Below are positions 8,449 through 15,844 of a DNA stretch of 29,126 nucleotides, in pieces. A model generated the notes under the pieces. The model was given only the letters and a program-made list of their open reading frames with translations, did not search any database and was not told where the DNA came from. Numbering within the stretch: the stretch's first letter is position 1; each line of letters opens with the position of its first letter. Origin of the DNA: Collinsella aerofaciens (GTDB taxonomy: Bacteria; Actinomycetota; Coriobacteriia; Coriobacteriales; Coriobacteriaceae). Both the position numbers and the translations under genes were made by a program. The DNA lies in assembly GCA_030841765.1 (NCBI GenBank), contig JAUUSS010000016.1:1-29126 (forward strand), in the 5' to 3' direction.

Positions 8449-8548
8449 GCGGGCGCCAGAGCGAACAAATTGGCATGAAAAGAGGACGGCATAGACCTTC
8501 TGGTCATGCCGTCCTCTTTGAATGACAAGTTGTCGCTCTGGCGCCCGC
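8449..8548. repeat. Nested inverted repeat with bulged inner hairpin, copy 2
   Basis: Perfect 16-bp outer arms (8449-8464 and 8533-8548, core GGCGCCAGAGCGA) enclose an inner hairpin at 8479-8519. The inner hairpin has 14 bp of AAAGAGGACGGCAT paired with its complement, a bulged A, GACC, loop TTCT and GGTC. The inner GGCAT-A-stem-loop matches the copy at 503-592. Confidence 0.8.
8479..8519 (-). terminator. Strong hairpin, likely terminator for htpG
   Basis: The 18-bp inner stem of the nested repeat ends on the minus strand in CTCTTTTC, a short T-run. It lies about 80 bases after the htpG stop codon. The stem also ends in TTT on the plus strand. Confidence 0.55.
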
Positions 8549-8561
8549 GCAGCGTCGAGCC

Positions 8562-8589
8562 GTTACGCGGTTTGGTAAAACCGCGTAAC
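8562..8589. repeat. 12-bp perfect hairpin just after htpG
   Basis: GTTACGCGGTTT pairs perfectly with AAACCGCGTAAC around a four-base loop, GGTA. It begins seven bases after the htpG stop codon on the transcript. There is no T-run, so it may protect the mRNA end and not terminate. Confidence 0.6.
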
Positions 8590-8596
8590 TACCTAA

Positions 8597-10621
8597 CTAC
8601 ATCAAGTTGCAAACAGCTGCAGCGAAGGCTACGGGGTCCTCGGGAAGGATGCCCTCGACCAGCAGAGCCTGGTCATAGAGCAGACCGGAGTACTGCTTGA
8701 TCTTGTCGGCGTCGCCTGCCTTCTGGGCAGCGACAAGCTTGTCAAAGACCGGGTGCTTGGCGTTGAGCTCGAGCACGCGTTGGCTCTTGGGCATGCCGTC
8801 GGGCGCGCCCTCGGGTCCCTTCTGGAGCACCTTCTCCATCTCGAGCGAAAGTGGGCCCTCGGTGGTGATGCAAGCGGGGGCATCGGTCAGGCGCGCGGAG
8901 ACGGCAACTTTCTCGACCTTGTCACCGAGCGCCTCCTTCATTGCGCTAAAGAGATCCTCGTTCTCCTTGGTGGCGTCCTCGGCCTCCTTCTTCTCGTCCT
9001 CGGTCGCCAGATCAAGATCGCCAGTCGCAACGTTCTTGAGCTCCAGATGACGATCCTCGACCTCGGGCTCGGCACCGTCGGCCACGGCCTTTTCGGCAGC
9101 CTCGCGGGCAGCATCGTCCTCGTAGATCTTGGGCATATCGGCGGCAACGTACTCACGCATAGCCTGGAACGTGAACTCATCCACATCCTGCGTCAGCAGC
9201 AGCACGTCATAGCCGCGGTCGAGCACGCCCTTTACCACGGGCATCTTGGCCAAGCGCTCACGCGAATCGCCGGCGGCGTAGTAGATGGCCTTCTGATCCT
9301 CGGGCATGCCCTTGGCATACTCGGCCAGGGTAATCATCTTCTGTTCCTTGGCAGACCAGAACAGCAACAGGTCGGCGAGCTCATCGGCCTTCATGCCATA
9401 GCTCGAGTAGATGCCGTACTTGAGGCCGCGGCCAAAGTTCTCAAAGAACTTCTCGTAGGCCTCGCGGTCGTTGTCGCGCATATCCTCAAGGTCGGCGGTA
9501 ATCTTCTTTTCCACACGCTTGGCGATGGCCTTGAGCTGACGGTTCTGCTGCAGCGTCTCGCGCGAGATGTTGAGCGACACGTCGGCGGAATCCACGACGC
9601 CGCGGACAAAGTTGTAGTAGTCGGGCAGCAGGTCGTCGCACTTCTCCATAATCAGGACGTTGGAGCTGTAGAGCGACAGGCCCTTCTCGTAATCTTTGCT
9701 GTACAGATCGAACGGCGCGCGACCTGGCACAAACAGCAGTGCGTCGTACTCGAGCGTACCCTCGGCGTGGAAGCTGATGGTGCGCGCCGGATCGTCAAAG
9801 TCGTGGAACGTGGACTTGTAGAACTCGTCGTAGTCCTTCTGCTCGACATCGGAGCTGCGCTTTTTCCAGATCGGCGTCATGGAGTTGACGGTCTCAAGCT
9901 CCTGGTAGTCCTCGTACTCGGGCTTGTAATCGTCGCCGGCGTCCTCGGGCTTGGGTTTCTGGCGGCTCTTGGACACCATCATCTGAATCGGGTAGCGCAC
10001 ATAGTTGCTGTACTGCTGAATCAGGCTCTTGAGGCCCCACTCGGTCAGGAAGCGATCGTAGGTCTCGGCCTCGCCGTCGGCGTCGAGCTTCTCGTTCTCG
10101 CGCAGCGTCAGGATGACATCGGTACCGTGCTCGGCGCGCTCGCCGTCCTCGATGGTGTAGCCCTCAAGACCGTCGGATTCCCACACATGGGCGACATCCT
10201 CGCCGTAGGCGCGGCTGACGACCTTCACATGGCTGGCGACCATAAAAGCCGAGTAGAAGCCCACGCCAAACTGGCCGATGATGTCGACATCCGAACCCTG
10301 CTGCTCGGCGTTCTCGGTCTTAAACTCCTCGGAGCCGGAATGAGCGATAGTGCCTAGGTTGCGCTCGAGCTCCTCGGCGGTCATGCCAATGCCGTTATCC
10401 GAGATGGTAATGGTGCGGGCGTCTTTATCAAAGGAGACGCGAATGGCCAGGTCGCCCTGGTCGATCTTGACGCTCGGGTCCTGCAGACTCTTAAAGTTGA
10501 GCTTGTCGACGGCGTCGCTCGCGTTAGAGATAAGCTCGCGCAGGAAGATTTCCTTATTGGTGTAGATGGAGTTGATCATGAGGTCGAGCAGTTTTTTGCT
10601 CTCGGTCTTAAATTGACGCAT
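8597..10621 (-). CDS. htpG: Molecular chaperone HtpG (Hsp90 family)
   Basis: This 674-residue cytoplasmic Hsp90 homologue helps fold or remodel client proteins using ATP. The N-terminal GHKL ATPase domain is intact: Glu29 and Asn33 in LRELISNASDAVDKL, the Mg/ATP motif DNGIGM (75-80) and the Gly-rich lid GQFGVGFYSAF (116-126). The middle domain includes the conserved Arg in ISRETLQQNRQL, which contacts ATP. The C-terminal dimerisation domain follows an acidic linker and lacks the eukaryotic MEEVD tail, as expected for bacteria. Length is slightly above the usual 620-650. The start has AAAGGA seven bases upstream. It appears monocistronic. I see no CIRCE element upstream; an AT-rich leader and a weak inverted repeat (10734-10759) are the only candidate control sites. 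Confidence 0.97.
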   Translation of the reverse strand: MRQFKTESKKLLDLMINSIYTNKEIFLRELISNASDAVDKLNFKSLQDPSVKIDQGDLAIRVSFDKDARTITISDNGIGMTAEELERNLGTIAHSGSEEFKTENAEQQGSDVDIIGQFGVGFYSAFMVASHVKVVSRAYGEDVAHVWESDGLEGYTIEDGERAEHGTDVILTLRENEKLDADGEAETYDRFLTEWGLKSLIQQYSNYVRYPIQMMVSKSRQKPKPEDAGDDYKPEYEDYQELETVNSMTPIWKKRSSDVEQKDYDEFYKSTFHDFDDPARTISFHAEGTLEYDALLFVPGRAPFDLYSKDYEKGLSLYSSNVLIMEKCDDLLPDYYNFVRGVVDSADVSLNISRETLQQNRQLKAIAKRVEKKITADLEDMRDNDREAYEKFFENFGRGLKYGIYSSYGMKADELADLLLFWSAKEQKMITLAEYAKGMPEDQKAIYYAAGDSRERLAKMPVVKGVLDRGYDVLLLTQDVDEFTFQAMREYVAADMPKIYEDDAAREAAEKAVADGAEPEVEDRHLELKNVATGDLDLATEDEKKEAEDATKENEDLFSAMKEALGDKVEKVAVSARLTDAPACITTEGPLSLEMEKVLQKGPEGAPDGMPKSQRVLELNAKHPVFDKLVAAQKAGDADKIKQYSGLLYDQALLVEGILPEDPVAFAAAVCNLM

Positions 10622-10733
10622 GTGCAGTCCTTTCGCGCTACCCCCGTCCGCAAAAACGGCCCGGTCGCCCGAGCCGAATCGCAGACCTGCTATGTTCAGA
10701 CTTAGATTTTATAACCCATTAGCGCGCATATAT

Positions 10734-10759
10734 ACATACGGAATCGAAAAACTGTATGT
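10734..10759. promoter_or_regulatory. Weak inverted repeat upstream of htpG
   Basis: ACATAC and GTATGT are separated by 14 bases, about 115 bases upstream of the htpG start in an AT-rich stretch that also contains TTATAAAAT on the minus strand. It does not match the CIRCE or HAIR consensus as I know them. Confidence 0.25.
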
Positions 10760-10780
10760 CTAAGCGCTCCGATGCGCCAA

Positions 10781-10832
10781 TTGCCAAGGAGCGTCCCCAA
10801 CTGCCGGCAGAAAAGGAACGTCCCTATCTGCC
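10781..10832. repeat. Tandem pair of GTCCC repeat units
   Basis: Two units follow each other directly: AAGGAGCGTCCCCAA (within 10781-10805) and AAAAGGAACGTCCCTAT (within 10806-10832). The second is bounded by perfect GGCAG and CTGCC ends. The stop codon of the GNAT gene (10824-10826) lies inside the second unit. Confidence 0.7.
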
Positions 10833-11324
10833 ATCTACGCGCTTGGCCATCCAGACATGGGGCTGGCCCTCGTCTTCGTAATCTACCGGGGCGATTTGCG
10901 TGTAGCCCGCCTTTGCATAGAGCGGCAACACGTATTCCTGCGCATGCAGCTTAATAAGCTTAGCGCCGGCATCGCGTGCACACGAAGCACTGGCTTCGAC
11001 GATCGCACTCGCCAGTCCGCGACGACGCATAGCCGGCAGCACGGCGACGCGCCCCATAATGTAGGTCTCCCCCGCCGCAACGCCTTCGTCCATGTCGCAT
11101 GCCGGCAACACCGGGGCCTCTGCGTCAGCCACGCGCTCAAGCTCTTCGGGAAACACGCGCGAGCAACCGGCAAGCTCGCCGTCTGCATAGAGCGTCACAT
11201 GAATGCAGTTCGGATCCTCGTCGATAGCGTCGAACTCATTCTCGTAGCCCTGCTCGTCCATAAAAACGACGCGGCGCACCAGCGCCGCGTCATCAAAGCA
11301 TCCCGTCTTAAGTTGGATATCCAT
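10824..11324 (-). CDS. GNAT family N-acetyltransferase
   Basis: This 166-residue protein has the GNAT fold: an early VVFMDEQGYENEFDAID stretch like ElaA/YjcF-type acetyltransferases, beta-strand motif YIMGRVAVLP, and the acetyl-CoA phosphate loop RRRGLA followed by a helix. The C-terminal LYAKAGYTQI matches motif B. It probably acetylates a small amine or a protein, but the substrate is unknown. The start at 11324 is chosen for AAGGGG about six bases upstream, with an in-frame ATG at 11342 rejected because the site would lie inside it. The gene follows cpsB after 39 bases in the same direction and could be the last gene of that operon. Its end lies in a GTCCC repeat. Confidence 0.85.
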   Translation of the reverse strand: MDIQLKTGCFDDAALVRRVVFMDEQGYENEFDAIDEDPNCIHVTLYADGELAGCSRVFPEELERVADAEAPVLPACDMDEGVAAGETYIMGRVAVLPAMRRRGLASAIVEASASCARDAGAKLIKLHAQEYVLPLYAKAGYTQIAPVDYEDEGQPHVWMAKRVDGR

Positions 11325-11347
11325 GGCTGCCCCTTCATTCAATGCGA

Positions 11348-11367
11348 ACGTTAGGGACAGATTTTAG
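11348..11367. repeat. Solitary GTCCC repeat half-unit
   Basis: TAGGGACAGATTTTAG resembles the AGGGACAGGTTTA core of the element at 26394-26554. The cpsB stop codon (11364-11366) lies within it. Confidence 0.4.
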
Positions 11368-12014
11368 CGAAAATGGGCTCCACGCACGCTAAACTTCGCG
11401 CGAGCCTTCGCCAGGCAGTCGTAATGACCCACGTTATGGGCATCGCTCGCGATGAAGCTGTACAGGTTCTGATCGAACAGGCGCTGTGCCGGCTTTTTCT
11501 CGCGACCAAAGCGACCGCCGGCAATAAAGTCCGCCGAAGCCTGCAGCTTGCAGCCCATATCGACCAGGCGCTCCGCCACGCTTACATCCTTTTGAACCGC
11601 ACGATAGCGCTCAGGATGAGCGATAATCACCTGGTAACCACGGCACTGCAAATCGTAAATCGTGTTCTCGTACTCTCTAAACGCATACGCATCGGCATGC
11701 GTCGAAAGCTCGAGCAGAAACTCGTTGGTTCCATCGAAATGCAAGTGCTCCGCAGCATCGATACCAAGCTCAACAAGCTTTCGATGGTTGACCTCGAAGC
11801 CCATCTGGAGCGGAAAACCGTCAGCGTTATCACGCAGCAGCTCAAAGGCATCCCACATCTTGTCGTAATCAAAATAGGGATCACGGCAGTGAGGAGTGCA
11901 AACGATTCTGGTTACACCGGCCCGCTTGGCAGCCTCGAGCATCGCCAAGCTCTCATCGAGATCGGCGGCGCCGTCGTCTACACCCGGCAAGATATGGCAA
12001 TGAATGTCACGCAT
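11364..12014 (-). CDS. cpsB: CpsB/YwqE-type protein-tyrosine phosphatase (PHP family)
   Basis: This 216-residue protein belongs to the manganese-dependent PHP-fold tyrosine phosphatases that dephosphorylate BY-kinases and so regulate capsule or exopolysaccharide synthesis. The N-terminal metal motif HCHILPGVDDG is intact. TPHCRDPYF, FEVNH and AHPERY follow in the family order, and the late SDAHN supplies the last ligands. The length is slightly short of the usual 240-255 because the C-terminus is trimmed. It follows cpsD after 17 bases, with AAGG upstream of the start, so the two are cotranscribed. The expected substrate is the Tyr-rich tail of the neighbouring CpsD kinase. Confidence 0.92.
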   Translation of the reverse strand: MRDIHCHILPGVDDGAADLDESLAMLEAAKRAGVTRIVCTPHCRDPYFDYDKMWDAFELLRDNADGFPLQMGFEVNHRKLVELGIDAAEHLHFDGTNEFLLELSTHADAYAFREYENTIYDLQCRGYQVIIAHPERYRAVQKDVSVAERLVDMGCKLQASADFIAGGRFGREKKPAQRLFDQNLYSFIASDAHNVGHYDCLAKARAKFSVRGAHFR

Positions 12015-12031
12015 AGGTCAGCCTTAATCAA

Positions 12032-12769
12032 CTAAACGTTTGCTCGGTTGGTGAAGATGCCCTTTTTGGAAGTCCCCTGATCGTCGGAGCCCTTCTTCAC
12101 CTTCTTACCGTCCTTGGTGTAGTAGGAGTAGTAGTACTCGCTGGTCTCGGTCTCGCAGTAGTTCATAACGGTACCGATGAGCTTGACCTTCTCGGACTTC
12201 TTAAGCTGACCGATGGCGTTGAGCGCCTCCTCGCGCTTGGTGAAATCCTCACGCACGACAAAAAGCGCACCGTCGGTCAGACTTGCGATCTCGGCAGCAT
12301 CGATGAAGGTGCCGACCGGGGGAGCATCAAAGATAACGTACTGGAACTTGGCGGACAGTGCCTTTACCAGCTTGGCAAAGCGGTGAGAGACGATGATGTC
12401 GGCAGGATTGGGAATATGCGGCTCGGCATCGAGGAAGTAGAAGTTCTTCTGACCCGTCTCGACAATCGCCTGGTCAATAGAAACCTGCTCGGAAAGGACT
12501 GCATAGAGTCCGCCGCGGGAGCGGACGCCGAGCATATCGGCAAGGGACCTGCGACGCATATCAGCCTCGACCAGCAGGACGCTCTTGCCGCTGGTGGCGA
12601 TAGCCTGGGCAAGGTTGATGGAAACCGTAGACTTGCCCTCGTTGGGAATCGAGGACGTAACGGTGATGGTGCGAATGGGGTCATCCACGCTCGCAAAGCG
12701 GATGTTGGCCAGAAGGGTCTTGGCGGCATTCTGTACAACGAGCTTATCGGTGTTCTTTGCCTTAGCCAT
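12032..12769 (-). CDS. cpsD: CpsD/YwqD-type bacterial tyrosine kinase
   Basis: This 245-residue P-loop kinase autophosphorylates on a C-terminal tyrosine cluster and drives polysaccharide assembly with its membrane partner. Walker A is SSIPNEGKST (39-48), Walker A' is VLLVEADMR (64-72) and Walker B is YVIFDAP (144-150). The cluster SEYYYSYYTKDG has five tyrosines at 212-214 and 216-217. It has no membrane segment, so it needs the Wzz-like CpsC upstream as activator, the Gram-positive split arrangement. The start lies two bases after the cpsC stop codon, and the ribosome site is inside the end of cpsC, which suggests coupling. Confidence 0.94.
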   Translation of the reverse strand: MAKAKNTDKLVVQNAAKTLLANIRFASVDDPIRTITVTSSIPNEGKSTVSINLAQAIATSGKSVLLVEADMRRRSLADMLGVRSRGGLYAVLSEQVSIDQAIVETGQKNFYFLDAEPHIPNPADIIVSHRFAKLVKALSAKFQYVIFDAPPVGTFIDAAEIASLTDGALFVVREDFTKREEALNAIGQLKKSEKVKLIGTVMNYCETETSEYYYSYYTKDGKKVKKGSDDQGTSKKGIFTNRANV

Positions 12770-12771
12770 GC

Positions 12772-13428
12772 CTATTTACCACCTTTCATAGCCGGAATTC
12801 GGCCAACAACGGGAATGCCCAGGAGCTCTTCTGCCTCTTCGGCACCGCGGATGCGGGTGTTGAGCATGTCTGCCAAAACGACATAGGCAACTGCGATAAA
12901 GATGCCCGCGAGGAACGCGACAGCAACGTACAGCATACGCTTGGGACCGCTGGGGGCTTCGGGGGTCTTAGCCTCGTCGATAACGTTGATGCTCTGGGCA
13001 GCGCCGACGTTCTGAGCGACCGTACTCACCGAGCTGGCCATGGCCTTTGCGACCTTAGCCGTCTCCTTGGCATCAGTGCCGGTAACCGAAAGCGTAATGA
13101 CACGCGTGGTGGTCTCGGAGGAAACAGACACCTTGTAGTCATCCAGATCGGTGAGGCCCAGTTCATTGGCTGCGCCGCTCTTAACGCTATCGCTATCCAG
13201 CAGCGTGGCGATATCGTTGGAAAGCATCTGGCTCGCCGAGAGATCGTTGTAGCTCATCTGACCGCTATCGTCGGTCTTGGCGAGAATGTACATGCTCGTC
13301 GTCGCGGTATAGGTGTTGTCCATCGCAACGAAGGACACGATGCCCATGGCGATCGCGCAGACCACCGGAAGGGTGATGACCAGCTGAAGGTGCTTCTTCA
13401 GCAGCTGGAACAGTTCGAGAAGGGTCAT
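12772..13428 (-). CDS. cpsC: Wzz/CpsC-type polysaccharide chain-length and kinase-activator protein
   Basis: This 218-residue membrane protein has the Wzz layout: an N-terminal helix (about 17-37, LVITLPVVCAIAMGIVSF), an extracytoplasmic domain of about 120 residues, and a C-terminal helix (about 165-187, LYVAVAFLAGIFIAVAYVV). A short cytoplasmic tail with ELLGIPVVGRIP follows, which in this family docks the CpsD kinase. A Pro-rich stretch (KTPEAPSGPKRM) precedes the second helix, as expected. AAAGG lies eight bases upstream of the ATG. It is the first gene of the cpsC-cpsD-cpsB operon. No glycosyltransferase, flippase or polymerase gene follows, so the synthesis genes must be elsewhere. Confidence 0.93.
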   Translation of the reverse strand: MTLLELFQLLKKHLQLVITLPVVCAIAMGIVSFVAMDNTYTATTSMYILAKTDDSGQMSYNDLSASQMLSNDIATLLDSDSVKSGAANELGLTDLDDYKVSVSSETTTRVITLSVTGTDAKETAKVAKAMASSVSTVAQNVGAAQSINVIDEAKTPEAPSGPKRMLYVAVAFLAGIFIAVAYVVLADMLNTRIRGAEEAEELLGIPVVGRIPAMKGGK

Positions 13429-13569
13429 GCAGCTTGCCTTTCATTTCCCCAGTTCGGATTGACAAAACTGTCCGTATGTTATCGCATCTTTTTACCGAGA
13501 CCAAACTCTATACATAAGAAACAGGCTCTCCTGTAAAAATGTCGGAAGCAATCGTAAAATTGCACAACA

Positions 13570-13598
13570 ACGCCGCACCCGAAAGTCAAATGCGGCGT
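13570..13598 (-). terminator. Hairpin after the PhoR-type kinase gene
   Basis: ACGCCGCA and TGCGGCGT form an 8-bp stem with a 13-base loop, 26 bases after the kinase stop codon. The downstream tract is only loosely T-rich (TGTTGTGCAATTTT), so termination may be partial. Confidence 0.5.
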
Positions 13599-13623
13599 CT
13601 GCATCAATATCTATGTTGTATCG

Positions 13624-15048
13624 CTATGCGAATGGCTCGTCCTGCCGTATGGGAAACGTCACCGTAATGGTGGTTCCCACGCCCAACTCGCTCGACAGAT
13701 CGAGCGTGGCGTGATGATACAGGGCCGCATGCTTGACAATTGCAAGCCCCAGACCGGTTCCGCCGCGCGCCTTGGACCTACTCTTGTCCACGCGATAGAA
13801 CCGCTCAAATACCTTGCCCTGTTCTTCAGGCGCGATACCGATTCCCGTGTCGGCGACCGCAAGGAACGGATGGCCTTCGTCGTTGGTGCCGCACTGCAGC
13901 GTAACCGCACCGCCGGGTCGATTGTAGCGGATGGCGTTGCTCGCCAGATTATAGATGAGCTCGTCAATCAAGCGCGACACGCCTTCGATGACCACAGGCT
14001 TGGTCTCATGACTTATCGTCACATTCGCCTGACGGGCGACCTGTTCAAGACGCTGCTCAACCGCGTAGATGGCACGCGAGAGCTCAATAGGCTCCGTGGA
14101 ACCAATGGGCACCGCCTCGCCCTCAGTTGCACGCTCGGCCTCGTCCAAGTTAGACAGCGTAAGGATATCGTTGACAAGCGCTGCCAAGCGGCCCGCCTCG
14201 TGATAGATGCGACCGCCAAAGTTGCGCAGGTCGCCCTCGCCCTCGACCATGCCGTTTGCGATGAGCTCGGCATAGCCCGAAATCGCCGTAAGCGGCGTCT
14301 TGAGCTCATGGGTGATATTCGCCGTGAACTCGCGGCGCATACGGTCGTTGTCCGCTAGCACCGCCATTTGGCGCTTGAGTTCCTGGCGCTGCGACTCGAT
14401 ACGCTCAAGCATGGGGACCATCTCGGCATAGGCGTGCTCATAGCTACGGCGTGGGTGGTCCAAATCCACCTCTTGCAACGGCGCGATGATGGCACGGGAC
14501 TCGCGGCGCGCCATAAAAAACGAGAGTACCGCACCCGCTGCTGCGATAAGCAGCATCGGCGCCACCATCGACAGCAAAATCGCCGCAACGCCAGGCTGGG
14601 CCTGCGCCAAGCGGACAACCTGGCCGTTATCAAGGGCGACGGCGCGATACAGCATAATCTCGTCGAGCGTAGAGCTTGCGCGCTCCGCGGAACCCAAACC
14701 ACTCTCAAAGGCCTCGATGACCTCGGGGCGATCGCCATGGTTGGGCAGTGTGGAAGGCGACGCCTCGTTGTCGTAGGCAACCGATCCATCCTTGTTAATC
14801 AGCGTGATGCGCAAGTCCTCGCGATCGAGACTACGCAAGAACGGGATGGGCTCCTGCTGTTCGTCGAGAGCGGCAGCAATGAGCTCGGTTTCCTGCGCCA
14901 GATTGGCACTCGTGGCATCCGCCAAGGTGTTTTGCACAAAGAACGCACCCAGCACCGTAAACGCCACGATAACCGCCATGGCGCAGACAAAGATCGTCAC
15001 AAAAACGCGGTGCGACAGCGTATGTTTTCCCTGGGGGGCGAAGACCAC
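13624..15048 (-). CDS. phoR: PhoR-type sensor histidine kinase
   Basis: This 474-residue membrane kinase has a helix at about 18-40, an extracytoplasmic region, a second helix at about 155-175 (LLSMVAPMLLIAAAGAVLSF), a dimerisation domain with the phospho-acceptor in NITHELKTPL (His247), and an HATPase domain with N-box LIYNLASNAIRYN, G1 DTGIGI and G2 GGTGLGLAIVKH. The start is GTG, three bases after the TAA of the regulator gene, with GGAGGAG just upstream, so the pair is translationally coupled. Its position after pstB and a PhoB-like regulator makes phosphate sensing the best guess, but signal identity is inferred from context alone. Confidence 0.88.
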   Translation of the reverse strand: MVFAPQGKHTLSHRVFVTIFVCAMAVIVAFTVLGAFFVQNTLADATSANLAQETELIAAALDEQQEPIPFLRSLDREDLRITLINKDGSVAYDNEASPSTLPNHGDRPEVIEAFESGLGSAERASSTLDEIMLYRAVALDNGQVVRLAQAQPGVAAILLSMVAPMLLIAAAGAVLSFFMARRESRAIIAPLQEVDLDHPRRSYEHAYAEMVPMLERIESQRQELKRQMAVLADNDRMRREFTANITHELKTPLTAISGYAELIANGMVEGEGDLRNFGGRIYHEAGRLAALVNDILTLSNLDEAERATEGEAVPIGSTEPIELSRAIYAVEQRLEQVARQANVTISHETKPVVIEGVSRLIDELIYNLASNAIRYNRPGGAVTLQCGTNDEGHPFLAVADTGIGIAPEEQGKVFERFYRVDKSRSKARGGTGLGLAIVKHAALYHHATLDLSSELGVGTTITVTFPIRQDEPFA

Positions 15049-15051
15049 GGG

Positions 15052-15780
15052 TTACTCCTCCGATGCGGTGGCCGCGGTGTCGTCACCTTCGGCACCATCA
15101 CCGGCAGAAGGCTCGGCCAAGCGGTAGCCCACGCCGCGCACGGTCTCGATGGCGCTGGCATGCTCGCCCAGTTTTTGGCGAAGCGTCTGCACGTGCACGT
15201 CAACGGTGCGCGAACCGCCGTCGAAGTCCCAGCCCCACACGCTCTGCAGCAACGACTCGCGGGTAAAGACCACGCCGGGCTTGCGCATGAGGTACTCGAG
15301 CAGGTCGAACTCGCGCAGGGTGAGCTTAAGCGACTCGCCGGCAACAGTCACCTCGCGATGGCTGGGCGAGAGCACGATGTCGCCCACGCTGAGCACATCG
15401 CTCGCCTGCTTGACCATGCCGCCGCGACGCAGCAGTGCGCGGCAGCGGCTCGCAAGCTCCATGAGCGAAAACGGCTTAGTCAGGTAATCGTCGGCACCGC
15501 CATCGAGCGCCATCACCTTGTCGAGCTCGGTATCCTTGGCGGTAAGCATCATGATGGGCACCGTCGCCGTCAGGCGATCGGCACGCAGTCGACGCATAAT
15601 CGCCAAGCCATCGGTATCGGGCAGCATGATGTCGAGCAGGACGGCATCGGGTACCCGTCGCGCCACGGCAGCCTTAAACTCACCGTCGCACGAAAAGCCT
15701 TCGGCCTCAATCCCCTGCTTGCGCAGCGCATAGACCGTCAAATCCCTGATGTTGTCATCGTCCTCGACGTAATAGATCAT
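15052..15780 (-). CDS. phoB: PhoB/PhoP-type response regulator (OmpR family)
   Basis: This 242-residue regulator has a receiver domain with the acidic pocket EDDD (6-9), phospho-acceptor Asp50 in VLLDIMLPDTDG and Lys102 in TKPF. A winged-helix DNA-binding domain of the OmpR type follows (TLREFDLLEYL, then SRTVDVHVQTLRQKL and VRGVGYRL). The C-terminus carries about 20 extra acidic residues. The start at 15780 is preceded by AAAGGGG six bases upstream; an in-frame ATG at 15804 is less likely. It sits between pstB and the PhoR-type kinase and probably activates phosphate genes when phosphorylated. Confidence 0.9.
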   Translation of the reverse strand: MIYYVEDDDNIRDLTVYALRKQGIEAEGFSCDGEFKAAVARRVPDAVLLDIMLPDTDGLAIMRRLRADRLTATVPIMMLTAKDTELDKVMALDGGADDYLTKPFSLMELASRCRALLRRGGMVKQASDVLSVGDIVLSPSHREVTVAGESLKLTLREFDLLEYLMRKPGVVFTRESLLQSVWGWDFDGGSRTVDVHVQTLRQKLGEHASAIETVRGVGYRLAEPSAGDGAEGDDTAATASEE

Positions 15781-15820
15781 GTTGAACCCCTTTGCGGCCG
15801 GCATGACCGCATCTTAACCC

Positions 15821-15834
15821 TAAAGGTACCTTTA
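15821..15834. promoter_or_regulatory. 14-bp perfect palindrome between pstB and phoB
   Basis: TAAAGGTACCTTTA is a perfect palindrome in the 64-base gap between the two genes. It could be a small operator. As a hairpin its stem is short and loopless, so it is unlikely to be a terminator. Confidence 0.3.
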
Positions 15835-15844
15835 CTAGATGGTA

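Noticed and set aside
8753..10357. Plus-strand open frame of 534 codons opposite htpG
   Set aside because: The minus-strand HtpG has complete family motifs, and the plus-strand product is a Leu/Val/Gly-rich shadow.
10622..10823. CIRCE or HspR site upstream of htpG
   Set aside because: No TTAGCACTC-type or CTTGAGT-type arms are present; only a weak unrelated inverted repeat.
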